Below the pieces are notes generated by a model. The model did not search any database. It was not told the DNA's origin and saw nothing but the letters and a program-made list of their open reading frames with translations. The position numbers and the translations under genes were made by a program. A stretch of 64,000 nt of DNA from Puccinia triticina (taxonomy: Eukaryota > Basidiomycota > Pucciniomycetes > Pucciniales > Pucciniaceae), in contig NC_070558.1 of assembly GCF_026914185.1 (NCBI RefSeq), positions 7,387,501 to 7,451,500 of the forward strand, read 5' to 3'. Positions 44,491 to 54,994 of the stretch are shown one piece after another (position 1 is the stretch's first letter; every line of letters starts with the position of its first letter).

Positions 44491-45110
44491 CAACACTGCA
44501 AGAGCTATGCTTCGCTACAAAAAGCGGCGCTTTTGCGTAGCGAAGCGGAAACACGCTACTCTGGATCCAGAGTAGCGTTAGCGCTAGCAAAAAATCGCTA
44601 CTTTGAGCGGTAGCGAAGCTCCAGAACCGCTACTGCAGTTTTGGCCTGCGCGTAGCGAAGCGCCTTTTTTTGCCGCTTCGCTACAGTATAGCGCAGCGGA
44701 AAAATTGACGCTTTTTGGCGCTAATAGCGCTTTTTAGCGCCAAAAGCGTAGCGAACCGGGTCGCTTTTGTGCCAAAAGCGTAGCGGGCATGTCTGCCTTC
44801 TGGTGGAAAATGCCAGAAATAGTACACAAACATCAATCCTCCATCATTTTATGATGGTCAGTATTGATGGTTGAATGGTGCTACGGTAGCGCAACAAAAT
44901 CGCTACAGTAGCGTTTTTTCCGCTACTATAGCGAGAAGCGTAGCAAATTGCCGCTACTCTCCGCTAAAAAAAGCGCGCTATTTTCTTTATTTTTTTCCCC
45001 ATAAAAAATGTAGCAAATAGCGAAGCGCCAAGCCTGCTACAAAAATCTTAGCAAAGCAAGGCTAAAACCGCTACGCTGCCGCTTTGAGTAGCTTAGCTCT
45101 TGAACTGTTG
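44491..45110. mobile_element. GTAGCG-rich MITE, copy 1, 7-bp duplication
   Basis: Inverted ends CAACACTGCAAGAGCTATGC and GCTTAGCTCTTGAACTGTTG are flanked by CTACAAC at 44484-44490 and 45111-45117. The body is built of GTAGCG/CGCTAC and AAGCG words in both orientations, apart from a unique part at about 44790-44880 with its own stem. It splits the hAT element 2 transposase. It has no gene. Confidence 0.87.
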
Positions 45111-46459
45111 CTACAACCAGTCGGATTGTCTTGGCCAAGTACTCGCCAGTGTGCCGTTGGGAAAGTCGAACAAAGTCAAGAGGCATGGCCTCTAGTTAAA
45201 ACTCACCGGTGTCTTCTTCTTTTAATCTATATATAACCACACCTAAGATGTCATACCCGTTTGGTGACTGACAGGCGTCAACCCCTAAGTATAAGGCACC
45301 TTTGTGTGCCTAATGACATAAAATCAGTTGATTTGTAACATCATTGCACAAGAAAGGAAAAAGCAGGGGCCCTTACCTGCAATCTAGATTGGTAGCTGTC
45401 TTGCATCGCCAAGTAAAGTAAGTGAATGTCTTTGGAGACCGCTTTTCTGGTTGGCAAATTCTTGAGAACAGTTGGATGGAGGATCTTTTGATGGCTAGCG
45501 TCCACAAGTGCCGAAAAAGGCCGAGCAGCTTCAGCGCACCATATTGCGCATAGTTGCGGAACTTGAGGCATATCAACAATAAGAGCCCAATCTAAAAGTG
45601 AATCATCATAAGCCACATACCTCTTTTTCTTCGATTGCCCCAGTTCCTGTAATCCCAAACCCATCTAATGTACGGTTCTTTTGTGTTTTGTTAAGCTTCC
45701 GGATGCAATTCAATGCATGCTTGATGAGGTTACTACATGAGGAGTCCAAGGTTGGCCGGCTAATCCTATTTCCACACCTGAACATGGCCTTCAGCAATCT
45801 ACCTACAAAGTGTTGTAGGGGTAAAGAAACAAGAAAAGAAACTTACAAGAGGCAGGGGTATGCAATCATCCGCCTCCCAGTCTTATCTTTTTGATTGGAA
45901 AGCTTGGGTTTTGCGTAAGATTTATAGCTGACACTGATGGAATTCTTGGCAACCTTCTGAGCTCGAACTAGTAATGTGGAACAGTTGTTAGATGTGGGAT
46001 TTTAGTTTTTAACAAGTAGAATGAAGCCATCCAGCCTACTCACGTAACTCCTCCTTGTCTGTCGGTTGGCAAAGTCCTCCTGATGCGGCTGGTTTGTCCT
46101 TGGCCAGGCTTTCAGAAGCATTCTGAGACAATGAGGTTGATTGAGTCCTTGATTTCTTGCTGTGTTGTTGGCTGCGAGTCAGTGGCATGTTGGCGGCTGA
46201 GATGTGGATGGATGTAAGGGATATTGCTGATACCCAATGTCCGACCGGCACCCATGATCCCTCCCTTGCCCCCCTGCCCCCCCCCCCCTGCCCCACAGGG
46301 GGGGGGAGGTACCCTTACGGGTACCCGGGTACCGGGTTGTTTTTTCTCCAAAAGCCGACACCCAACACCGCACCCGGCACTGCCTGGCGGGTGCGCAACA
46401 GGTGTGAGGGGTACCCGCCCGGGGGTTCCGGGTACCCAAAGGCATTCCCTACCATAGCT

Positions 46460-47071
46460 ACACCACAGGCCGTCAAGAACGTTGATTAGACATGCATTTG
46501 GAAATTCCGGGAATGTCCAGCTCTGGCGCTGCAGGAAACGTCCACTGGATGCCACCCAAAGTTTGCCCCCTTTTGCCACCAAAACTTTGAAACCCCTGGG
46601 GGTTGCGCGTCATAAATTTGACCATTTATATTGTATAACGCGGCAGCCAAACAGGGACCAAAAGTCTTGTAATCAATATTTGAAAAAATGTGGTAGATTC
46701 CAAGATAGCTCTTACTTTCATATAGTAATCTCTATCAGACCTAAATATCTAATTCAATACATTTTCAGATCAGTTATAGCTATGGATGACATGGTTGTTA
46801 TGGTAAGTTCTTCTACTGTTTTTGATGTTATCATGTGTTCTACTACTTCTACTAATACTACTAATATGCTAATAAGAAGAATTGGTTATTGGCTCTACTA
46901 CTGCACTAACACTCCAACTTAATAAACTCTACACCACTCAAAAGTACTACTTCTAAACTACTACTAATGCTAAACTACCATATGTGACCAGACCTCTGTA
47001 GGTTGATGGGGAAAAAGAGAAAGTATGGGGGGAGAAGAGCTCCTTTTATGTTGAAGAGTGAGGGATTTTAG
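46460..47071. other. no gene recognised; CTACTA-type low complexity
   Basis: Short open frames show no family features. About 46810-46980 is rich in ACTACTA, TACTAATA and similar words. It is the base sequence into which hAT element 2 inserted. Confidence 0.4.
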
Positions 47072-47078
47072 CTCAAGG

Positions 47079-47554
47079 CAACACTGGGTCGCTACTCTAA
47101 CCATAGCGGTTAGCGTAGCGTAGCGCAGCGCAAATGCGCTATTTTTTAGCGTAGCGTTAGCGCAATTGCACGCATATGCGCTAACGCTACGCGCACGCGG
47201 TGCGCAGCTATTTTAGCTGATAGCGTAGCGTTAGCGCAGATGCGCGCAATTGCGCTAACGCTACACATGCAGGGCGCAAAAGAGCGCGCGCTACGCTGCG
47301 CTACAGCGCCTTTAGCGGGAAAAAAGGGCTTTTTTCCGCTAAAAGCGCTGTAGTGCAGCGCAGCGTAGCGTAGCGACTGTAGCGGCGCGCTAACGCTAAC
47401 AAAGAATTGGCGCGCTGTTAGCGCCGCTGAAAATTAGCGCAGCGTAGCGGCGCTAACAGCGCGCTAACGCTATGCAAAATAGATGGGCGCTTTTTGCCGC
47501 TACGCTAACGTGTAGCGCTGAAATAGCGTAGCATAGCGTAGCGACCCAGTGTTG
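47079..47554. mobile_element. GTAGCG-rich MITE, copy 2, 7-bp duplication
   Basis: Inverted ends CAACACTGGGTCGCTAC and GTAGCGACCCAGTGTTG are flanked by CTCAAGG at 47072-47078 and 47555-47561. The whole 476-bp body is GTAGCG, TTAGCGC and GCGCTA words, so the strand could fold into many alternative stems. It shares CAACACTG ends and 7-bp duplications with copy 1. Confidence 0.87.
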
Positions 47555-47561
47555 CTCAAGG

Positions 47562-49050
47562 GGAACATGTGTAAAGGAATTTAGCTGCAGGGGATCTCAG
47601 CTGCACAGCATATGTAAACCTGTACTGCACAACCTCACAAACAATGAGGCAATTATGCTGCAGTGACACTCTTTGTACACCTTATCTGCCTGCATATATT
47701 GCACTAGCTGCTGTCATGCCTTGCTATGCAACCAACCCACCTTCCATATCCTTCATAATGTGTTGCTATGTAACCAAGCCACCTTCCATAGCCTTCAGAA
47801 TGTTTTGCTCTCTTACCAAGCCACCTTCCATGCACTCTGAACCTAACTAGAATATTCCCTCTTTCCAGGATTTGGAGGTCAAAGCCTTTCTCTGATCCTC
47901 CTTCCCTGTCCTTGTGTCTTCATTGTGTATTCTTCTATCCAATCTGCTGTGGTGACCAAAAGGGTGTATGTACATAAATGTTGTGACTGTTGTGTAAGAC
48001 TGGCTCCTCCTTGTATAATGGGTTTCATGTGTATGTAACTGTACTATCACAATACCTTTACATATTGTGACTCTGCTTAAGCTTGAACAATTCAAGATTT
48101 TCAGTGGGCCAAAGTTATGGCCTTTGAGCCACAGCACCGGTAAGATTTTGGTTTTCTGACCAACACAGCTGCAAACTTGGCATATCAGCCCCTTATTGCT
48201 GCCCAGCAGGAAGGGTGAAAAACTGAACTCAAATGTCAGGATTCCATGATTTTGAGTTCACAGCTCAAAAATCTGTCCAAGCATTCCTGGAATCACAATA
48301 TGTGCTTTTTACATTGCAACAGGCACAGCACACCACACCAGAGCAAACCGTTCATCACTCCTCTTGTTGAACAGTCCGCTCTGTTCATTGATGGAGTGTT
48401 TCTCCTCTTGTTGACAGGAGAAGACCCGGTCAACTTAATCCCCTCAATGACTGGGTCTGCTCCAGTCACTGAGAGGTTTGTTTCTCCTCTCAATGACCAT
48501 GTGTGTTCCGGTTTGCCTCTTGCATCCGGGTACTTGCCACTTGCACCATAGACAAGGAAACGGGCCTAAAGCCCAAATACAGAAACAACAAGGGGAACAG
48601 AAATGGAATTGTGTGGCGCCTTTGTTGTCTTGAGGTGGAGGCGCACGTGTTGTGATGGCACCCAAGCCCCTAACTTAACTAAGTCCCTCTCTATGTGGAG
48701 GGGGGATGCCGTCCCGCAGGGACCCTCCAAAGGAGGCAAGCCCGGTGCAAGGGCGAGGGTCCAGATCAAAGTGTCGCAGGGCTGAGATCCTGAAACGTCT
48801 GGAAGGCCCAAGCCTTTTGGGAGGGCAAGGTTTGGGTGAACCTTGGAGCCGGTGTCCGGGTGTTCCGGGCACGGCTACACAATCTCCAGTCCACAAACGC
48901 CAACCCGCCGTGTGACTGCACAATTGTCACCGAAACGTTTGTGAAATACAAGAGCATAGGAGCTATAGGAGCTCACTCAACCGCAAATGTCTCGCATTGA
49001 TTGGTGTCCACATCATATTGTGTTTTCCAAATAGCTTGGAACGAGATGGT
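47562..49050. repeat. gene-poor region with short repeats
   Basis: About 47722-47840 is a three-copy repeat of roughly 50 bp built on ACCAA-CCACCTTCCAT and CCTTCA-AATGT. 48350-48500 holds palindrome units of the GATGACC...GGTCATC family (for example CAATGACTGGGTCTGCTCCAGTCACTGAG). CTAACTTAACTAAGTCCCTC at 48670-48689 is one end of the MULE-type MITE family without a visible partner. No gene is supported. Confidence 0.5.
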
Positions 49051-49129
49051 TTTTTATTTTTTATTTTATGCATTTATTCCAAGTGGCCAGATTAACTTCT
49101 GGCTGAAGTATCCCTTACAGCTTGTGTAA

Positions 49130-49930
49130 TGGGTCCGGTTCTTGGTCGGCCCCTCTGTTGGGGCGGAGGGCAGTGTCCGTTTGCATTGGTAATGGGTGGG
49201 CTAGGTCAACAATGAGCTCCGGTTCAGAATCTCAACTCACTTTTTACTGAACCCTGCTTCAAGATCATCTTCCAGAGGATGATGGCTTTGAGTTCTGGGC
49301 TGCGTCTGACACCTGTCAACTCAAAACTTGGACTGGATATGAAAAATATGCAATCTTCATGGATCCACCAAAAAAAAAAAAAAAAGAAAGGTTCCAAGCT
49401 TTACGGAAAAGACAATATTGTCTTTTCTAGAATGCTTGGATTTTTTCCTCAAATTCTGGTTTTGTTATGCACTTAACCTAAAATCACAGTTTGCACCAAA
49501 CTTAGGGCAAACCTTGCATTCAAGGTTATTTAAGCACATGCACAAAAAAATCACCACCCAACTTTAAAGAAACTTTGATGTTTACTTCTGCCTGGGATGA
49601 CAACCCAGCCCTCTGTCGGCCCCTCCCTGGCCCCCGTACTGGCAGAGGGCAGCGGCCGATGGTCATGGGCACTGGCTGGTGGGGTAAGAAAGGCACTCCG
49701 GTTTAGAATATGAACTCGGTTTTTCTCTTACCCGACGTGTAGACCACCTACTGGAGGATGTTGGCTCCGGGGGTGGATTTGGCCTTGGGCCTTATCTGAC
49801 ATCTGTCAAGATGCCGCATGCGGAGGGATATGAAAAATATGGCATTTCCCTCGGTCAACGAAACAAGAAATTTTGAGAAATCATCCAAGCTTTACGGAAA
49901 AGACAATATTTGGATCTCTTCAAATTTACG
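49130..49930. repeat. dispersed repeat in two diverged direct copies
   Basis: 49130-49445 and 49610-49920 share, in order: TCGGCCCCTC, GGCGGAGGGCAG or GGCAGAGGGCAG, CTCCGGTT-AGAAT, GAGGATG-TGGCT, CTGACA-CTGTCAA, GGATATGAAAAATATG and CCAAGCTTTACGGAAAAGAC. The spacing of about 480 bp suggests an old tandem duplication or two insertions. 49930-50430 shows no recognisable gene. Confidence 0.65.
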
Positions 49931-50429
49931 ATTCGTCGGTTGGGCGTCCAGCTCATACATACAATTTGGTATGGTTTTCTTTTGTCACATTCCGTACTTC
50001 TTTCTACATCACACTGATCCTGCAACCCACAGTTATAGATGTACGCAAGCCTGCTCCTTGGCCGACTCGTCAAAGCCAATAGGCCAATCTTACTCCAGAT
50101 TTATTCCCAGGAGGCAAATACCAAGAAGCTCTTGGGCGGCTTCACAAAATTCAAGCGGATAACGAACTCCTAAGAAATCTCCAAGACTTCTTGATTGTCA
50201 GAAGAGAAGATGTTTGACTGCATCTTTTCCTTTTCCAGCTCGCCCTCGCCCCCTCCGCGCCAGCGTCAACAGGAGACCCAACTGATCCGGATACGACTTA
50301 CTGGACCCGGTGTTCCTGAAGCAGTTGCTTCGCCTTCACCGTAGCAACACCTCAAGAATCTTGAACGTCAATTGCCCGTATATGTCCCGCGGGTCCCTTG
50401 ACAAAACTGACCTCGAATCAACGGCTGAT

Positions 50430-51110
50430 TTTGTCGTTTTCTCTATTGAATTGCTTCAAGTACTCTACTGTTTTTGGAGATGAGCTTGACGTAGCTCTTG
50501 GCGAAGATGAGGGTTTGGCCGGTGATCAGGCAGGCACTGCAGCCCCAGAGGAGGCCGTCGAGTTTCATCATGGACTGGTCGGCGCGGCTGAGCGACCAGC
50601 GCTCAATGGCGCCTTTTCATTGTGCAAAGCACACGCACACTCTTGATTTTCTTGATAAAGATGGTTGTAGTATTTGGGTGAGTTTCGAATCTTGGTAGGG
50701 GATGTGCTGAATTCGCTTGATAGTTTGTCCGCTCGGCTCCGCAAGTCCACTGATCACTTTTTCCAGAGTTAAGAGACTAGAATCGCGAAATGTAGTTGAC
50801 AATTGCTCTGAGTCTGAGTAACGCTATCAAGTATTCATGGTGCTTAGTCCGTACCTCTTGTTGATGAAGGAACCTTCGCTTCTTCTCTCGAATTCACTGC
50901 CAGCGCGTTCATTCCCAGCCAAATCAATCAGACACACTTTAATCTTCCTGACACCGCCATTGTCGCCATGCAATCGCGATTCGATCACGATCCCTGAAAG
51001 ATGGTGTGTGATTGACTGGAGCGCGCATTCCAGTCAGTCCCAGCTACATGCCGCTGTCGCTCTCCCCTGCTCATCAACGCGGCCACCTGTCCAACATTTG
51101 TCACGACTTC
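50430..51110 (-). pseudogene. kinesin motor-domain fragment
   Basis: Minus-strand pieces follow the end of a kinesin motor: ESRLHGDNGG, then KVCLIDLAGNERAGSEFERR with EGSFINK (switch II, DLAGxE), then SSLLTLEKVISGLAE and HIPYQDSKLTQILQPSLS, and then TLIFAKSYVKLISK (the last motor helix). Kinesins walk on microtubules using ATP. The P-loop and switch I halves are not found upstream, pieces are in different frames, and a stop lies after CVCFAQ. It is a truncated copy or a very intron-rich partial gene. Which kinesin class it belongs to cannot be told. Confidence 0.68.
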
Positions 51111-51257
51111 TTCTCTGACTGGATCTGCAAAAAACATCCCATTTGTTTGCTGTTGGATATTCACTGGTGGAGGAGTATGTTGAGTGCTCGGAATGAGGAA
51201 ATTGTGAATTTGCTCATTATAGACTGGTACCCTCAGTAGAAACTCTCTTTTGGGATG

Positions 51258-51578
51258 CTAGGTGGCTCCTGAAAAACTAATCAGTTTTTTATCATTTTCA
51301 AAATCAAATGAGAGTGAACTCTTACTGATCAATTGAATGTAAAGATTTGCTGGACCAAAAGTGGGATGATTCCAGGTTGGTGGAAAGAACCAGTCAGAGT
51401 ATGATTCTTGCAAGCTGTTTGTCCTGGACAAACAGTCCATACGCAAAGATTGTTGCATTGTATCCTGCCATTGCAGATCTGAAAATGAACAACCCATAGA
51501 AATTAGAATTAGTGAGCGTTCAAAATCAAACTCATGAGGAGCAAACAAGAATTTTCTTTTTATTTTCAGGTTATCCAT
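51258..51578 (-). CDS. hypothetical 106-aa frame
   Basis: MDNLKIKRKFLFAPHEFDFE opens a frame with a protein-like composition (Trp and Phe-rich SDWFFPPTWNHPTFGPANLY). No domain is recognised. It may be an exon of a longer gene, because the start is not well set and its neighbours are repeats. Chance cannot be excluded. Confidence 0.25.
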   Translation of the reverse strand: MDNLKIKRKFLFAPHEFDFERSLILISMGCSFSDLQWQDTMQQSLRMDCLSRTNSLQESYSDWFFPPTWNHPTFGPANLYIQLISKSSLSFDFENDKKLISFSGAT

Positions 51579-51579
51579 T

Positions 51580-52520
51580 TTAACAAGTTTCCTTTCTTGC
51601 TATATTATAAATCATTCATTGTTTTCAAATGTCCTTTATTCCTGTGAAATTTAAATATTGTATGGCCTCTACAGAGCAATGTTTATGGTTTAACTTGACA
51701 GGTTACCCCGTGAACCTGGGGTTGCTCCATGTCCAATTTGCCCAAACTCAGTGGTTTAATCAGGTCATGTTTTTGTTACATATTTTATTACACCAAGATA
51801 AGAAAACAACAACAACTGCAGGTTTATTATTCTGTGCCCGTTTCATCTTTTGTGGCAGATGTGATGAGTTAATCTTCTGCGGCACAGCCGCAAGTTCCCT
51901 AGTATATGTAATAAAGGTGTAAAAGGAATGTACTAAGTTTAATGTGAACAATTGCAGGTACTTGGTGTATGTAAGGTAATGTGACATGTACTATGTGGCT
52001 GACAGACCATGGCTGTGATCAAACTGCCCACTTGCAACTTTTGAGCGGGGCAAGTGGGCAGTACCTGGGTGTGCACCACTTCTTGGCCAAAAACAAGTAC
52101 CTACATAGTACCACACCTGGCACCACCAACCAATCAACATTTTATAACATAAACAAACTACAAATCAACAATTTTAATATACATACACTACCAATTAACA
52201 TTTTTCAACATACATAAACTACCAATCAACATTTTTTAGCATACATACACTGGCATGTCCCAATCAAAATTGGTTTTACAATTTTATGTAAATTTACATA
52301 TGAATTTGGAACACCATAAGATTGCTATGCCAAAGTTGGGCTGACTTGTCTGAGTGGGGTATGAACTTGATTTAAGTGTCTGAAACTTGCACTTACATAA
52401 AGTGGATCAAAATTACATGTGCCCTTATTTGCAAGATGACATAACCTGATGGGGAGCTGCCAGTTTATTTTCAGTACACTTACATCTTACTGCCAAAATC
52501 TGGCTTTTGATTTTATCTGA
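51580..52520. repeat. gene-poor stretch with AT tandem repeat and dispersed repeat
   Basis: 52125-52250 contains about four copies of a roughly 45-bp unit with ACTACCAATCAACATTTTT and CATACATA. 52260-52520 is the second copy of the dispersed repeat seen at 24330-24620. No gene is supported. Confidence 0.6.
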
Positions 52521-52523
52521 GTT

Positions 52524-52996
52524 TGTTAAAGACAGCCAATCACGGAAACAAACTTCAAGGGTTTCCCCTGCATATTACTTAAAAATAAATAAAAAATAAA
52601 AAAATAAAAAAAAACACCCACCCAATCCCCAACCTCTTCTAGAGAGGCTGCAAGGATTGGGTCAATGACCCCCAGCGCGCCGCAAAGGCAATTTCAAAGG
52701 GGGGCCATTAACTTTTACCCCTCAAACTTTGCAAACGCAGCAGCGGAGGGGCTCAAGTCAACTGCTTCGCTGGAATTGCAGCGCAGCGAGTTGACTAAAA
52801 ATTTTTTAAAAAAAAAAAAACCAATCCCCAAACTCTTCTAGAGAGATTGCAAGGATTGGGTGAATGGCCCCCAGCGCGCCGAAAAGGCAATTGCAAAGGG
52901 GGGCCATCAACTTTGACCCCTCAAACTTTGCAAGCGCAGCAGCAGAGGGGTTGAGTCGACTGCCTTACTGGAATTGCAGCGCAGCGAGTCGACTGG
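52524..52996. repeat. left terminal repeat with second subterminal copy
   Basis: The first unit (52621-52790) has a nested hairpin: outer arms CCCAATCC/GGATTGGG (52621-52628 and 52654-52661) and inner arms CCTCT/AGAGG (52633-52637 and 52643-52647). It then runs through CCCAGCGCGCC, GGGGGGCCAT and CTCAAACTTTGCAA to GAATTGCAGCGCAGCGAG. A second direct copy lies at 52821-52992, after an A14 run, with the same order and hairpin. The repeats may be binding sites for Rep. Confidence 0.82.
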
Positions 52997-53716
52997 CGAT
53001 CCATGCCTGCTACACCATCCCCCCCTTTATAGTCACCCCACCCGCCATCTCAACCCCGCCCAGCCCGGCCCCATCGCAGCAGAACCAAACGCCACAACCC
53101 GCCCCGGCCAAACAACCCTCCCCATCGCTACGGCGCCACCGCAACGCCCCCGCCCCACCTTGTCGCAGGTTTCGGTAATGCGCCAGTACCTGTTGCCGAG
53201 CCCCTGTCTGTCCTTACGCTAACATTCTTTATTCCTCCCCCCCGTCCGTAACAACCTTCCTGCAGCCCTGCCGCCTCCATTCAATTGGTGGAATCCAAAT
53301 GCCCCGCAAGACGACTAACACCCAAACCAGACCGGCCCTTTACTGCTCCTTCACGATAGCAATGACGATGCCCTGACCCTGGACAGCAGCCATCCAACCA
53401 GCGCAATCTGGTCCAGCCCAAGTCGGTCATACCCAACGTTATCGCCTTGTTATTAACCCGTCCCCATACCCGCCACGCTGGCAGGCATTTATCCTATAAA
53501 TTGCCTGCTTGTTCGTCTCCCCTAAAGCCCATCCTCACTCTTCATCCGGCACATTCACAACACCGTTCACCCCCAATGCCAACTCACCACTTCTTTCACA
53601 CCATCCCATCCATTGCACATCTACTTTCCCCCGGTCCCATTGCCCGTTCAAACCGTCTCATCCCCTGACGCAAGCCTCCAAACCCCGCACTTCCGAGCGA
53701 CCGCAGTTTGAACACG
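52997..53716. other. C-rich leader of the OB-fold-like gene, no gene seen
   Basis: The stretch is pyrimidine- and C-rich on the + strand, with short Pro-rich frames that look like chance. Pyrimidine-rich leaders are common upstream of fungal genes, so this may hold the promoter. Confidence 0.35.
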
Positions 53717-54994
53717 ATGACTCAATCTCGCGTTCCCAACCACCCTGTCACTTATGCCAGCCATTTCGAGCCGTTGTCAGATGTAAGTTACCCCTCCCAT
53801 TTGTTGTGACACACCAATTCTAACAGCTTTATCCAGTCGACCTTTGATACCGTTCGCGCGAACCAATATGGATATGTGAAAACACAGAGTTTCATATCGT
53901 GTGGCGGGGTTAATGAAGAGAAGAGTGAAAACTTCGAAGTCGAACTCGTCACCAACACCGCCTTGAGCAATGTCCTCGAGCCTGAATTTTTTTACTCGAT
54001 CTGTGGCAAGATGATCGCAACTAACGATGGAAAACCTCCTGTCTTGAGCTACAGCCACGAGATGATAACTCGCATTGGCGCAACTGGCACCAACCAACCC
54101 GACTTTACTAACAAAACATTTATCACCGGTCTCGGTCTGATTACCCACCGACAAGAAGTAGCGCCAGCGGATACTGACACTGGTGTTACTCTCGAAGTTA
54201 TAGTTGCCCACTCCGATTGGGATGCGGAGGTCGGCACACATGTCTTCTTGTATTGTAACCATTAATGATCCTAACCTTATCATTTCTTCCCAGAACCGAT
54301 GTCACAGGCAGTTCGAAGTCAAGTACATCGTACCTGGTACTAAAAATCAAATAAAGACCCATTCGCTCTACACCGTCGGTCGGGAGGTCAAGATTATTGG
54401 ACGCCTTGTCGACTTCGATATGGAAAATCATATGGCGGTCGTCATTGTAAGCTGATCATTCCACCCTGACCAACGATGACAATTGACTTTCAACCCTATC
54501 CCACAGGCAAAAAATGTTAGCATCACCAGCGGTCACCAAATGGGCAAGATCAAGCCACTCGAGTCTGGGTCGGGCATTTCAGGAACCGGCGAAATTAAGA
54601 AGAATCTGTCAGTGGTATACCCTTGCCTAGGATAAGGACATTACTAACTTATCGTAACAGTACTAAATTTTCGCCTAAGAAGGCCCCCCAAGACACCGGC
54701 CTGGGAAGGACAGACACCGCCTCCGGTTCAAACCATACGGCGCAAAACAATAAACAATCCCGAGTTTCAACTGTGAAGCCCACGAAATTCATGCCGGTCC
54801 CCTCCTCATCGAAGGGGAAAGATAAAGTTGTCAACGATTCGGATGAGGAAGCTGATCCGATGTTTCCGGAGGATGATGGTGATGATTGTGAAGAAGAGCT
54901 CGCCCTGACCCCCGTCGTCGAGACGCCATCCAAGCGAGGGCGCCCCCGCAAATCTATCCTTCAAGACGCGGCGAAACGCATGAAGAAGTTTTGA
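53717..54994 (+). CDS. OB-fold-like protein of the Helitron-type element
   Basis: The likely start is ATG 53717 (MTQSRVPNHPVTYASHFEPL). Introns by signal: 53783-53826 (GTAAGT, CTAACAG), about 54230-54293, 54447-54506 and 54608-54660. The second exon is off by one base from the first if spliced as drawn, so the first junction is unsure or there is a small lesion. The main domain reads YVKTQSFISCGGVNEEKSEN, ELVTNTALSNVLEPEFFYSI, FEVKYIVPGTKNQIKTHSLY, and GREVKIIGRLVDFDMENHMA followed by a beta-like VSIT. This G-V-I-G-L-D pattern resembles an OB fold, so single-strand DNA binding is inferred. The tail is acidic (DDGDDCEEE), then has an AT hook (KRGRPRK) and a basic end AAKRMKKF, suiting a nuclear DNA-binding helper for Rep. 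Confidence 0.62.

Larger units (their letters stand above)
31328..46188 (-). pseudogene. hAT transposase 2, split by gypsy element and MITE
   Basis: ATG 46188 opens MPLTRSQQHSKKSRT. A short exon ends at GTGAGT near 46045. Later pieces in order are: basic KSYAKPKLSNQ; BED-like CGNRISR...CSNLIKHALNC (about 45775-45715); DDSLLDWALIVDMPQVPQLC (45600-45370); ALYLGVDACQSPNGYDIL (about 45290-45240); a stop TAA near 45200; the MITE; CGMVSKNASNNEAM and CCFTHILNLIVQGIL (44390-44260); acidic SDEDEGN (about 43950); FHVDKSDFCMARDLVQVLNLF (43520); YFKLANWEPNWIA (about 43160) and a TAA; the gypsy insertion; then KTGMLSGLSLAAAAQGG, LSCP and the dimerisation region (SVDVKRSFSFGANYVTL) to TGA at 31330-31328. 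This is a hAT family distinct from element 1. Confidence 0.85.
31135..46451 (-). mobile_element. hAT element 2 with 8-bp duplication, containing nested elements
   Basis: Ends TAGGGAATGCC (31135-31145) and GGCATTCCCTA (46441-46451) are inverted repeats, flanked by CCATAGCT at 31127-31134 and 46452-46459. GC-rich GGGTACCCGCGGGTACCC-type palindromes and a shared CCCAACACC-GCACC-GGCAC-GCCTGGCGGGT block lie inside both ends (31190-31260 and 46305-46435), probably transposase-binding subterminal repeats. Taking out the 11.1-kb gypsy element and the 620-bp MITE leaves about 3.6 kb, a normal hAT size. Confidence 0.92.

Noticed and set aside
46112..46582. Minus-strand 156-aa frame over the hAT 2 right end
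   Set aside because: It runs through the terminal repeat and poly-C stretch and has no protein features.
52864..53222. Pro-rich frames near the left end of the Helitron-type element
   Set aside because: They start inside the subterminal repeat and end in pyrimidine-rich leader DNA without a recognisable protein.
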